Below are positions 47,789 to 60,405 of a DNA stretch of 64,000 bases, in pieces. The stretch is from the NCBI GenBank assembly GCA_012932295.1, contig JAAONU010000001.1:49883134-49947133 (forward strand), written 5' to 3'. The notes beneath the pieces were generated by a model. The model made no database searches, was not told where the DNA came from, and was given only the letters and a program-made list of their open reading frames with translations. A program made the translations under genes and the position numbers. Source of the DNA: Cyclina sinensis (lineage: Eukaryota; Mollusca; Bivalvia; Venerida; Veneridae). How positions within the stretch are numbered: the first letter of the stretch is position 1; each line of letters begins with the position of its first letter.

Positions 47789-50269
47789 GAATTTATATAA
47801 ATTCCATTTCTCCGTTCCAGACTGTTGATACTACATGGCAAAACCTTGACCTTAAAAGAATAATTGTTAATAATTAATTGATTAGTTATTAATTTATTCA
47901 AACAAAAAACACCTATACTTTTTACAAGGAAAGTGTTTACAAATAAATAAATAATCAACTGTACCTTAAACTACGATCTGTAAACAGATAATTGAGACAA
48001 GGGCCTTATTGTACAAGTTATACCTTCTATGTCATCACTTGAACTAAATAATCGGACAAAGTGTTAAAGCACAATTATATTATTTACACAAGTAAGGTAA
48101 GTTACTTTTTAACTGATATGCATTAATAATTCATATAATTCTACTGCTTTTTCGATATAAAAATGGTGAATTACTTTTTTCTTTGGCGGAGATGAGTTTA
48201 AGGCCATCTCATTGTCACTCATACAAAGTCATCACCATATTACCACAACGTCGTTGCAAGGGGAAACAGTCCGTGTGAATTTACCGACTTTCTCGCATAA
48301 ATCGTCAAGGTCGGTAGCGGTATGCAAACAAAGTGTTGTAACTGGGGCTGCTCTACGTATACACGCATCTTTAAGCCCATTGAAAGATAAGTTTAGCTAT
48401 GTAACAAAATGAGAGTACATAATTAAATAAGAATCATTTCGGAAATTAATTAGCACTGACTTATTCAAGAGGTAATCTGCAAATGGTCTGGAACAAAGCT
48501 TTTAGAACTTTGCTTGATGTTTCCATTGGGACACAAATATCTCTCACAGAAATATTTAGCAGAAGTAGCTTAGTTTAGAATTTAATAGATTTTCAGGTCG
48601 TGCCCCTCTTACGTTTACTATGGTTTGATGTAACGAAAAGGGAGAAGGTTTGTTATGGGCGGATTGCCATTTTCAATGTATTTTTTAACATTTTTACCTA
48701 TACCTAAAAGTAATGTTAACATGAAGAAGGATTTTTATTTGTCTTTATACCAAGAATCATTACTCTACCTTAAAGTCAGACGATATCGTAAATCCTGGTG
48801 GTTATGTGTATGTGCAATAATGAAGCTGATCGCTCCTGAAAACAGATAACTGGAAAGAAGAAAATCGAAATTCAATCGAATGAAAGGAGCCAGAAGCAGT
48901 ACGGAGCTCTCAAAAACGATCCTCCTGTGCTCTCTGTCGGAAAGAAATCGCATTTGTTAGATTATGTTAATGCAGAAGGATATACTGAAGACCTAATGAT
49001 CTTATAATAAGATTATTTTAAGAACACTTGTTCTGTTTTCTTGAGTTATGGAATTCAAATCGTTTTTCCTCCTGGATAATTGTAATTGCTTGTGAGCACG
49101 CGATTTTATCCTCTTGTAACAGACAGATCCATCACGATTCGCTATGTTGAAATCTAAATGGCTCCCAGACATAGTAATATTATATTTTTTAAGTTAAACT
49201 ATATAACTAGATTTGTAACTTTGATCTGTAACATAAATCTCATTACTTTCAGAGCATTTTGCAGATGTTACACTTACTATACTTAAAAAAATCGTTACAT
49301 AACATAAATCAAGTTGTTATTGTTATACTTTGACAAAACTGACTTGACTTGCTAAATCCGTTGCCGAACATGTTCCAACACTTAAGTAATGGACATAGTA
49401 CAAGTATTTCAGGTTACAGTGACAATTTGAGAACGTGTAATAAAAGGCAAGAAATACGATTATTTACAGACAACTCTTTCGAAAATCTAGAAATCTTAAT
49501 CCAAAGTATTTCGTAATGAACATGATTTACTTTAGATTCAACTTAAAAATGAAAACAGACATGACAGAAAGTTTCTGCTAAAGAAACATGTTCTTTTTAA
49601 AATATAAACCATAATTCATAAAATCCAATACATACGTTGCCACACTTGATTAAAGCAATTTCTCGTATGACTGATTTGTCTTACTATCTGAAAAATGAAA
49701 TTTATAAATGATAAAAACTATATATCAGAATCTGTTAATGTTGAAACTAGACAAATTTACTTAATGAACACAATAATTAAAACCTTACGTTTTACTGACA
49801 AAGCACACGCTATTGCTGTTTATTGAAAACAAACTAAGTGACAATTTTCTCAAAATATTTCCGACCAAAATGAAATAAAGCACATGCTCGAGAATGTGTT
49901 TTTTTATTTGCATGTAATTTACTAATGTATCAAAGATACATCAATTTGTCATTAGCTTTTCAGATAAAAGAATCCACGCGAGACATTTCGACTCACCGCT
50001 GTGATGTTTTCTGTCTATGGTGTTATTTATTTTGGAGTTGTTTGAATTCGTGTCTGCTCTGGAAAGCAGCTGTACTTGTACTTAAAGAATTATTGAAGCA
50101 AAATAGTATTAAGAAGCAACAAAAAAGTTGTAAACAATGTACTTGTTCAATACAATTTCATTAACACTCAATGAAATTTAATCTTTACGTTACAAACTCC
50201 ATTTAAATGCAATAAATTTAATTTATATTCAATGTTTTTCTTACTGAAATGTATTAAACCTGCTACAAA
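47789..50269. other. No gene recognised
   Basis: AT-rich non-coding DNA. The open frames at 48,212-48,412 and 48,655-48,849 (+) have no recognisable domains. Confidence 0.45.
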
Positions 50270-50670
50270 ATGTGACCTCTGACGGAATACTGTATCCAGA
50301 ATTCAATATTTAATGCAAATGAGAAAACATTGCATTTGAATGAAATTTTGCAACAAATTAATGAAAATTATGTCATTTAAAAAATATATATGAAAAATGC
50401 ATTAAAAGATACTATTATTGAATATAAATCAAATGCTTTGAGTACATAGATAAAATTTATTGCATTTAAATGAAATTCATTGCATACAAAAGAACAAAAT
50501 AATGTATGTGAAAAATATTACATTGAAATGAAGAATTATTGAAAATAAATGAAAATATGAATATAAATTAACAGAACATTGCATATAAATGGACAATTAT
50601 TGCAATTAAAAAATAAAGAACATGAATAAAAAGAAGTATTGCGTTCAAACGGAATTTATTGAATACTTCA
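50270..50670 (+). repeat. Degenerate AT-rich quasi-tandem repeat
   Basis: The phrase ATTGCATTTAAATGAAA and variants (TTGCATTTGAATGAAAT, TTGCATATAAATGGAC, TTGAAAATAAATGAAA, TTGCGTTCAAACGGAAT) recur about every 17-40 bases. The period is irregular, so this is a strongly decayed minisatellite or repeated word cluster. Confidence 0.5.
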
Positions 50671-51907
50671 ACGTTTGGAACGCCAGTAGTTAACATCGGA
50701 AGTTACATAAAGTGTTATAATCAGCAAGCATTCACACAGAAAATCATCTTATATTTCTAAAAGCAGAAGAAATCTATAAACTAGGTTTATATGTCTAGTT
50801 ATCAATTATTTCAACAATACATTCATCCAAAAAACAGGACCTCAGAAATACCGAAGTCGTGTTTATTGGGAATAAACCAAACCAATCGTTTAACTCTTAG
50901 ACTTGAAAAACGGGCCTTCTAAACCTTTGCAAGTTGCATGTTAGACTAAGTTGCAAGAACAATCAAAATATTTGATTATCATATGTTCTGAAAATCAAAT
51001 ACAATAAAATATGAAAAACAATCAGTTTGCTCTGAATTGAAAAGTAGGAATCAATACCTAACAACAGCATAGCTTGAAACCTTGAAATAAGTTAGGAATT
51101 TTTTTTCTTATCACGGTATATGAGTAAAGATCTTAAGCTGACATCTTCACTTTTTTGCATTTTGATAATTTTTGCAGGTCTTCTTGTACTTTAATGGAAA
51201 GCAAACAAAAAACACTGCTAAACTTTGAGGTAAAATGGCAGATATTTTAAACTCAGAATATAAAGAAAATAACACAGACGATTACTACCGGGTTTAGAAG
51301 AAAAGCAATTCCCAGATATCCGAGAATTCTTAGAAAACCTTCATTCTGCTTTCTATTTATGGAACTGTCTTTTCGTGAAACAGTCTTTCCTAAAATATTT
51401 TCAGACGAGCGTCAATAATATTGTGCATAAAAAACATTTGATGGTAAATCTTCCCATTAGGAACAAGTAAATAAAAGCTATGTTAACTTCAGTTTGACGC
51501 CTTATTTCCTTTTTTGTCATTTCTTGATCAGTTTGTAAGTAAAGCATCTCTTATAGGAAAATCGAAAGCAAAATGCACAGTGTTGTCATTTTCCCTGAAA
51601 ACAACGATACTTATATCATGCTCTCAAAATGCCAGATTTTCTGCGTGCTTATCTAAATATTTTTGTAATATATCTAAATCGGTAATATAATGAAATAATA
51701 AATGTGCCAATATATAAAAAAGAAAATTGCCAAGCGCTTTTTACACTGTCTAAAGAGCAAATATTATTCGTCTTATGTTTGATTCAGACAGAAACAGGAA
51801 AAAATTAGACTGTTGTATCAAATACGACGGAACAAAAACGTTTGGGTTTACAAAAAATAGTCAGAACTATTTACAAAAAATTAATTGTCATTTAATACAA
51901 AGCTTCT
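50671..51907. other. No gene recognised
   Basis: AT-rich sequence. The last 100 bases may include decayed LINE sequence upstream of the recognisable reverse transcriptase. Confidence 0.4.
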
Positions 51908-52795
51908 TAAAGAAGTCTTAGTCGAAAACAAGGTTTCTGATAGGCTCCCTATACTTTCTGGTGTCCCTCAAGGATCCGTCCTAGGTCCTTGTCTCTTTCT
52001 CGTATACATCAATGACCTACCAGGAAGTGTCAGAAGACGGGTGCGGACGACACTATAGTCTACTTAACAGTTAAATCACAAGAATCAGCACAAACATTAC
52101 AAATAATTTTCACAACCTGGGAATATGGAAAAAGGAATGATCAGTGGAGTTCAATCCTGAATAATGTGAAGTATTCAGAATATACAGGAAAAAAGAAGCC
52201 GGTTATCTTCCCTTACACCTTTGACAGCACTGTTCTGAAAACCACAAAAAATGCAAAATACCTAGGATTTACTGAAAGTAGTAACCTGAACTTGTCATCC
52301 CACATAAGCAACATCACAAACAAAGCAAAAACAGCCTAGGATTCATCAGACGAAATGTCAAAACATATAACAAACGGCTCAAAGAACCCGAATACAAAAC
52401 ATGTACAGCCCCAGGTCGAATACTGTTCAACCATGGCTCCCATGGCAGAAATACCTCACTCACAGAATAGAAATGGTCCATAGTTCAGCTTGTATGTTCA
52501 TGATGATTACCAGTATACAAGCAGTGTAACAAACATGATTAAGGAATTAAAATTGTCAAAACTCCAATAAACAACATCAAACTAGCCTGGTCATGCTTTA
52601 CAAAATAAAAAAAAAAATAACAGGTCAATGTCGATCACGATCACCACACAGACACAAGAAACAACAAATTCCTCGTCAAAAACATAACATCACAAAAACT
52701 CGTTCGTCCCACGGACTATACGACGAATAACCGACCGAAATTGAGGCCACCCCCAACTGCACCAGCTTTTATCAGTGAATTGAGTAAGTTCTATA
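51908..52795 (+). pseudogene. Non-LTR retrotransposon (LINE) reverse transcriptase fragment
   Basis: The + strand encodes [20 protein letters not shown] followed by DLP (about 51,955-52,023), the conserved RT block of CR1/Jockey/L2-type LINEs. The catalytic FADDT motif survives as [20 protein letters not shown] (from about 52,042) in another frame, with part of the preceding loop deleted. Further family phrases follow with repeated frameshifts and stops: FNPE-CEVFRIYRKK, LSSHISN, NSLGFIRRNVKTYNK, VDHDHH, RNNKFLVKN. The C-terminal thumb remnant is PTAPAFISELSKF. The 5' half (endonuclease, ORF1) is missing, as is usual for 5'-truncated LINE copies. Dead element. Confidence 0.85.
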
Positions 52796-54975
52796 GATTT
52801 TAAATATTCACAATAAATGTTTAAGTAAAATCTTCAGTAAAAATCTTGTTTACATTGTTTTTATCATTGACAATTTTAATGTTCCTGACACGCGCCTGCC
52901 TAGTATCGCCTGTATTGACTTCTGGCAGTAACGAGTTAAGTTAAAGATATAATTCAAAAGCAAATGTTTTCACAATCAGCACTTCGCTTCCTTCTGTTTT
53001 ACGGTGAATAGCAAGAAAGCGAGAGGGCATATAAACGGCTTATGTGGCTTTTGTAAATATAACAGACATTAATGCTTTTCAAGACTGCCAGCTATGGGTA
53101 TTGTCTTTATTTATGCGTCGATTTAAAGCCCTCTCAGGTTTTCTTCGAGGCATCGTCATTTTCAATAAAAGTCTGAGTAAGGGTTCTGGCTTTCTTCAAA
53201 CCTATAATACTAGATACTATAAGTTTAATAAACAATGACAGAGAGACTGATTTTTTATTCAGTTATAGTGTTGTTTAACTAATATTTTTGGTTTGTTCTT
53301 TTGATTTTACTACAGAATCCATAGAAATAAATGTGGGATATTTCGATACAGTTTTTTTGTTCTGACTGTTAAAATAGCATGAGTAACCTGCTAAACTAAA
53401 ATTACCATGACGCATATGATTGATTTGTATAGCCTCAAAGCTTTGAAATAGACAATGTAAAGTGTTTCTGAGAAGACAAGCTTTTTAACTGACCAAAGGT
53501 ATGCTTTACCTTCAGAAGTAAAGATAACATATACAGTTGAAATGGAAGTTTTGACGACATAAATCACTGTTAGTATTTCTTGTGAATTTCTCGTAAATCA
53601 CGATGAAAGAAAAACATATGCTATAGTCATACTGTTCTTCTTGACAGGCAATTCATTACAATGTCATTGTTGCATCAATAATGTCATCAACAACAACAGA
53701 TAGGAAATCGACAGTAAATAGTTCTAACAAGGTATATTTTAACTCTGACACATGAGCAAGTTCAATTTTGAAAATGCCCAGTGGTAGTAAATGCGGATAC
53801 ATACTTGTAAGATAATAACTTTAAATGTTGAAATGAATATAGGATATCAAAGTTTGTAACTCTAGAAGGAAAAAAAGGCAATAAAACGGTAGGAAACTCA
53901 AAACTTGTAGGAGACTACAAAAATAAAGGACATTCTTAATGGTTTAAAAAGTTTATATGAAGCATGAGATATAACAAAAAATTTAAGTGAATGTAGGAAT
54001 AATTACGCAATGCAGAATATCTGGAAAAAAGAAAAGAAAGAAAAATCTACACGGTACAATGCAGTCAATTTTCCGCCATATTCATTTGCATTTTAAAAAT
54101 TTAAGATTGTAATGATAATATTTTTTTGACACTTTAACTTACATAAATGCGCTATCTACATACAGAGTTTAATTAACTTAACTATATAACAAGCTTATAA
54201 AGAAGTCGTAGTTTATTAGAGTTCATTAAGTTGTGAAGATAACAGGAATGAATATCAATTTAAAAAAATGTCTCTAGGGTACACTCCCGTCTCAAGCAGA
54301 TTGACTCCATTAATGCGCATGCCAAATGATGCGATATGTTAACTGTCATTTGTGGTATAAAATACCTTAGCTAAAACAATCCTCGCTCAAAAATGACATG
54401 GTAGCTTTCGTGTGACAAGGTATTTCATTAGAGAAAGTTTTGATAAATTTACCTGAAGAAAGTATGAAATAAAATTCTCCAACAAATAATTCGGTCAAAG
54501 GTTTTGAAGTTACTGTCTTATTTTCAAGACAATTAGATCGTACTTAAGTTAGTTTGGATAGGCACTACGTCACTTTGTTAAACAAAATCGTTACCATTGT
54601 TTTACATTAATGTTTTGGTGGTTTATAATAGATGATTTTCCCGACATTTTTATCATAACCGTGTTTTGCCCAGATAGTTGAAAAACACAAGTAAAATCGA
54701 GGTAAATTAGCGGTCAGAAGAAAGTGAACATGTTAATTTGCATCGAGCTATAAAACTGCCATTGTCTTGGCACAAGCGCTGGTCAAATCTTTGCATTATG
54801 TCTCCACAGAGACAACTTTGCTATTTTTGTCATATTTACTCGATACGTCTAAGAGGTTTTTCTTTTATCTTCAGCAAAATCACTTTATGTTCAGTGTTTT
54901 GAGACAATCGATGTTACAAGTAATTGAAGTGAACTGGAACACAAAAAGAACAAACGCTAAGTTCGAATAAACGCT
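52796..54975. other. No gene recognised
   Basis: AT-rich DNA with small ORFs only (53,044-53,238 and 54,767-54,970, +), neither with a recognisable domain. Confidence 0.45.
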
Positions 54976-55182
54976 ATGCCCCAGGGGGCCGTTGACCTTT
55001 GACCCCGAAACCTCTAAGTGGGTCTAGCGGGTAGAGCTCATCCAGGTGCATGCGCCTGTGAAGTTTGGAGGCCGAAGGTGGAAGGATTTCCGTGTTATAG
55101 TCAAGGTTAAAGATTTGTGACAAACAAACAGACAAACAAACAGACAGACAGACCAAAAACAATATTCTCCCTCCGGGGGCAT
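54976..55182 (+). mobile_element. 207-bp element with ATGCCCC termini
   Basis: The element begins ATGCCCCAGGGGGCC and ends CCCTCCGGGGGCAT, whose reverse complement is ATGCCCCCGGAGGG. It contains a CAAACAAACAGACAGACAGA microsatellite before the right end and no tandem core. The termini match those of 22,063-22,748, which carries a tandem array and GACG microsatellite instead. It is probably a related non-autonomous element. A short A/T tail follows. Confidence 0.7.
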
Positions 55183-58160
55183 TAAAAGAATAATTAATGT
55201 TATAAAAGCAATGAAACAAAACATGCTTTCATCTGATAAGAATACCTTTCTAAAACAATTTAGGTATTTTGAACTTTAATTCAGAATAAAAACTGTCCTC
55301 TGTTCCCTCGTACAATAGGCACAAACATATACACATCCCTTGTATGTTGGTATAAACCTTTTCAAACCTAGTTATGTGTAATCAAATTACAGATTAGTCG
55401 TTTCAGGGGTCAGTGCAAATGCAAGTGACATTTTCAGTTTTGCAAATTAGCGGGTAGTCTAATCGCTATTTTTAATGTATCTCTAGCATTCATTGTAATT
55501 CTTTAGAAATTGTATGCCTTTTGATTTTTTTCATCTGGCAGTTTTTTCAAATCAGTAAATTTGTTCTAACGCGAAAAAAGAATAAAAACTTTAAGATTTT
55601 TTTTGTACATTTATTTTTTTCAAGGCACCTACTGGGTAGTATGATTGTGTCGTTAAAGAACCAAAAATGTTATAAAAATAAAGTTCTGATAAAATGAAAA
55701 TTCTTTATAACGCAAAATTGTCCTCCAGTTTTTGAAAACCATGCTTATATTGTTTTGTTTTCCGTATGGGCCAGCCAAACTCCAAACTTTTACAAATATT
55801 CATCTCGTTAAACACACACACAACAAATAATCGCAGACTTAAATTAAGAAAAAAATACTAGATGAAATATAAATTCTTGAAATTGTTACTCAAAACATTC
55901 GTGTTTTTAGTGCTTTTATTGGCATTTGTTTGACATGGCGTGTGTTCAGTTTTGGCGATACAACTTTTGATCCCAACTTCTGCATTTAAAGAGATGGATC
56001 ACATAACATGTCCGTACGTTCAGAATCAAACACACAAAGTTTCGTAGTTTTGTGTGTCAATTTTTATCTTTTTATTTTTAGACGAATACACTCTGATCAA
56101 TTTGTTGATTTTTGCCATTTTTCGCAAATATCAAGAGGCTTTGCCCTACAAGAAATCGTAACTTGTATAAGTTCTTCAGTATTATAACATAATTATTCAA
56201 AACGTTGCAGTTTTTTTAACAAATCGAAAAAATTCGTTTAACGATAATACAATTTTTAATCAATATATGCATAAGAGATTCTGTTAGTTGCTGCAACTGT
56301 AAATTACTGGTCTAGCCTCTGGTATGTGCAAGGGTCATAAACCACAACTGCAAATCATAGAGAGTACTAGACAAGGGTCAAGTTATGCACTACTGCGTAA
56401 TGTTTTGTAATATTGTATTGTAAATTATAGCTAAATCATAGTCATTTCTTTTTATTATGACTGACTAACCTTTTATTGTGTTTCAGTCAAATCTGCTGCA
56501 TGTTTAATTTTTGTTTTAAAAGAAATGTACCGATACTTATGATGGAATTATTACAAAAGTGAGTAAACTACAAGTATCATCTACAACCATTCATTCAGAG
56601 AATCAAACTTTGATGAGAGAAGATTTTTTTTTTAATAAGATGTCAGCAGAACTTTTCCAAAACTGTACATATTAATGAAATTGACCAGCTTTATAGCAAA
56701 CCAAACGTTTTCAGTCTTAAATGAATAAATAGAAGAATACTCATTATAATTCTTAAATGTAGAACACAGGATAAGAATTGCATATAGATCCAAGTGATAC
56801 GATTTGTACGTTGTGTACGTTTTCCTCGTATATATTCTTGAAAAATTATAAAAGCGTTCTTTAACATCATTAGAAATTGTCTAGTAAACCGTGGTTTTTT
56901 GTCATTTAACACAAAGAGTTAAAAGCTACAGTATTGGTTCTAAACCACTTCCAAACTTTTTTTAGAGATAAACATTATAATGACGTAGCAAACTTGTATA
57001 CATAATTCGTTGAAATATTGATCAGAACATTCTAAACTAAAACTAAACTGAAATTCTTAAGACGATATCATTACCGAAATGCAACATTACGGTTTATGGT
57101 AATATAAGGCGTATGAATTTGGTATAATACGGCTGTGTTGTAGATAAAAAACCCATAATAAAGAAGTTAAGCTATTTCTGTGAACGACAACTTAGAAACA
57201 AAGGCGATATAATTAGTTTCCATAAAGTAGAAGTCTTTAAATATTTCGCAGAATGAACATTTTTTTATATTATTTAACTCAGTTATATTCTTAAACACTT
57301 AATCGAGCTTTGAATGATCGGCTGCTTTTCCATCTAGCATGCTTCCTTTGACAAATGTATTTCAAAAGTTAAAATAATTATAATAAAAAAATATATCATG
57401 CATGCTGATTTTTTTTCTGTTTTTAATTCTTTCTTTAAGAATAAATTACAAGTACAAGATGATTGAAGGAACTTAAAGTACGTCTAATTAAGAGTACCTA
57501 TCAAACTTATGTTACGAGGAACTGCCATAGCATTGGTAATTGGCTTTGCAATTATTTCTACGGGAATAAGTACGCTTCTGTCTGAACTGCATTGTCATTC
57601 AAGAAACTAGCCGCAAGCGATTTTCCGCTTTACAATATCAGCGTTTTTGAGAACAGTTCTGATATACAATGAAACTGTAATAGAATCAATAGGACTCATG
57701 GCAACAAAGGAGTATACGTTTTCTCATGAAGTAGAGGAACACTAGATTGTGGGAAGTCTTGTCTCATTTGTTTCCGTGGGCTGGGATTTTACTTTGACAA
57801 ATGATGTCAATATCAATGTATTAATATATAGTTTGTTTCATTTACAGTCGAATATTTTAACTGTTTCATTTTCATATCTTGTTTGGTTATTGTTAAATCT
57901 GGAAAAGGGTCAAAACTATGGAATTGCTATATGAGATAAGCATTTTAGAATTGAATTATAGATAGCAAACTCAATCTGTTATGGTATGCATTGATGGAAA
58001 CTTTTTTAAAGAATCTTTTTAAATAAACTGCGAATATGTGTTTCAGTTTTAACTAAACTGAGGACGTGTTAAATGTATCTAACACATTCAAAGATTCTGT
58101 ACACACACAGAGACCCGGAGATAAACAGTACAAGTGGAAATGGCAAAGTCTATACATTGA
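55183..58160. other. No gene recognised
   Basis: AT-rich sequence. The open frames at 56,691-56,912 (-) and 57,749-57,934 (+) lack recognisable domains. It may be an intron of the exon-like ORF that follows. Confidence 0.4.
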
Positions 58161-58436
58161 AGCACAGTTTTTCCTAAACTTCAAGTGGTAAAGAAAGACC
58201 GGTTTCATTTCACTTTAAATGATGCTAAACTCCAAGTATACAGGCATCTAGAAAAATTAGGAAGATGCGGAAGAGTAGAAGTAGAAAAGATCCCTTTGAA
58301 AGAGGTTCCAGAAGGTATTAAAAATCTTATGACCGCTCCGGATATTGTACCTCCTTACAAAGGTATAATGACTACGGTTATTACACAGAATATGAAAAAA
58401 TCCATTAAAAATAAGTTTCAAATGTTAGAAAAATAA
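58161..58436 (+). CDS. Orphan terminal-exon-like ORF, function unknown
   Basis: The frame is open from a stop at 58,158-58,160 to TAA at 58,434-58,436. It has no early ATG (the frame's GTG at 58,185 is not a plausible start in an animal), so if real it is a last exon entered by splicing, perhaps after GAAGCACAG at 58,167 or ACTTCAAG at 58,185. It encodes KKDRFHFTLNDAKLQVYRHL, EKLGRCGRVEVEKIPLKEVP, then a proline-containing APDIVPPYKG segment and a lysine-rich tail ending MLEK. The balanced, charged composition is unlike the hydrophobic AT-rich noise frames nearby. I do not recognise the family. A Tc1 element begins 26 bp after the stop, in what would be the 3' UTR. Confidence 0.4.
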   Translation, partial: STVFPKLQVVKKDRFHFTLNDAKLQVYRHLEKLGRCGRVEVEKIPLKEVPEGIKNLMTAPDIVPPYKGIMTTVITQNMKKSIKNKFQMLEK

Positions 58437-58461
58437 ATTATGAATAATTTGTGTTATAATA

Positions 58462-59930
58462 TACTCCTCAAAAAAGAAACGCATACTGAAATTTAAGGGA
58501 AATATAAAATCAACCAAATTTCAACGATAACAAATAGATGGATAAATAACAACTTTCAAATCTCCATTTCCATGGAAAGTTCATTACATTTTCAAAGTTC
58601 AAGGTCACGACAGCTCAATACTTCGTATGTCCACCACGAGCGTTAATAACAGCCTGACAGAGCCGCCTCATTGACGAAATCAAATTCCGAATCACCTGTT
58701 GTGGGATGTTGTTCCTCTCGTACCGCATGCACAAGTTGCTTCAACGATTGGGGCTGTGGATTGTCGTCGCCGGACACGTCTTTCTAAGTCGTCCCAAAGA
58801 TGCTCAATGTGGTTGAGATCAGGTGATTTGGATGGCCAAGGAAGCATCACAACGTTGTTGCCCGCGAGGAATGCGGTTGTTATTCTTGCAGTGTAGGGTC
58901 GGGCATTGCCATGTTAAAATGCTGCACCATTCTGCTGCATTAACGGCAGAAAGTGTTGCTGCAGGATATCATCAAAATACCGCTGGGCTGTCAGAATTAC
59001 TTGAATGTGCACCAGTGCTGTCTTTCCAGTAAACGATATTGGAGCCCACATCATTACACTCCCATCACTGAATCTGTCGACTTCTTGAATGCAGTTATTG
59101 GCAAAGCGTTCATATCGTCGTCGGTATACCCACGCTCTACCATCGCCTCATTGCAACAGGTACCACGACTCGTCGCTAAACCAAACTGTTCTTCAGCGTT
59201 GATGTGGCCATACCCTGTGTGTCTGAGCCCATAGAAGTCGGATTTGACGGTGTCGGCGTGTCAAAACAACAGCATTAACGGGACAGCTGGCTCGTATTCC
59301 AGCTTCACGTAGTCGGTTACGGACTGTCTGGTCTTAGATCCTACGCCGTCCGGAAATTGCTGCTGCAGTAGAGGTCGCTTTTTTGAACCGCTCCCGCAAA
59401 AAACGTAACCGGATATAACGATCCTGGGCAGGTGTGGTCACTCTTGGTAGGCCTGAGCGATGGTGATCGCGTGTTGAAGTTCGCTTTCGGTACCTATCCC
59501 AAAGGCGAGTTATGGTACTCTGGGAAACATTCAGCAGCCTGGCTACTTCAGTCTGGGATTCATCTGCTTGTAACCGACCGATAGCGTTATTGGTTTTCGT
59601 TCAGACATGGCATCACTTGGCTCGTTGAGTGTCTACATGTGCAACTGAATTTGAAACCGAGAATCCCTGGATTTAAAGCCTTAGATTCGGGTTACACTGT
59701 GAAATGCGTGCGACGTTAATAAACTCGTGTGTCTTGGTGCTATCAAACGAAAACGAATTTTTGCCAAAAGAATGACCAGTCCCTATTAGTGACCTTCTAT
59801 TTAAAATCCATGATTAATTTCTTTTGTTCTTACATAATGACATTAAAAACATGTAAGATTCATAGAAACAACGGTCCCGTTTTTTTTAAACTAATGATGA
59901 AAAAGGAACTATGCGTTTCTTTTTCTAATT
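58462..59930 (-). mobile_element. Decayed Tc1-like element (copy 4)
   Basis: The left end is TACTCCTCAAAAAAGAAACG starting at 58,462, preceded by TA. On the right, near 59,909-59,926, the reverse complement gives AAAAAGAAACGCATA, matching the left end's inner 15 bp, while the outermost bases have diverged. The interior is a minus-strand transposase pseudogene. This element family has different TIRs from the element at 8,925. Confidence 0.75.
58615..59608 (-). pseudogene. Tc1-like transposase pseudogene (copy 4)
   Basis: Minus-strand relic from ATG at 59,608 to TGA at 58,615, close to full length for the family. Recognisable blocks across frameshifts: RLQADESQTEVARLLNVSQS (first HTH), SGLPRVTTPAQDRYIRLRFL, TVRNRLREAGIRA, WFSDESWYLL with catalytic D present, [51 protein letters not shown] with catalytic E present, and the C-terminal GGHTKY. 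The second catalytic Asp is Gly (HGNARPYTA) and is preceded by a stop. Several other stops and at least two frameshifts are present. It is clearly inactive and older than the copies at 9,222 and 62,432. Confidence 0.88.
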
Positions 59931-60361
59931 TATATTCACCCTTCAAAAAAAGTGTTAACCATGGTATACGGATGAATTCAAAGTTTCGATGTAACAAAAA
60001 ATAAATTGGAATTTTTTATCATTATATTTAATGCTATATATGCTTCTTCACGCTTTTTGTACACTGAACAGTAGTGTTTCTGTTATTATTAAAGAAAAAA
60101 GTGTTATTTTTAAATTTATAATTACATTTGATGCAAAGAAATGATATTGAAACATTATATAACTCGTATAAGTCATACAATTTAGAATTGGTTTAAAGTG
60201 TTAACAGCAGACATTACTGATTACTTATATTTTGTAAACAATTCACAATTAGATACCCGAAAACCTATTTGCTTACTTAATTACGAAAATCTAGGTTATT
60301 CCAAGGGAAAACTATAGCAAAAATTAACACTTACACATTTTGATGGCAAACTGATTTCTTC

Positions 60362-60366
<5 letters not shown>
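59931..60366. other. No feature recognised
   Basis: AT-rich spacer. Confidence 0.4.

Positions 60367-60400
<34 letters not shown>
60367..60400. repeat. (TA)17 microsatellite
   Basis: Uninterrupted TA dinucleotide run of 34 bp. Confidence 0.97.
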
Positions 60401-60405
<5 letters not shown>

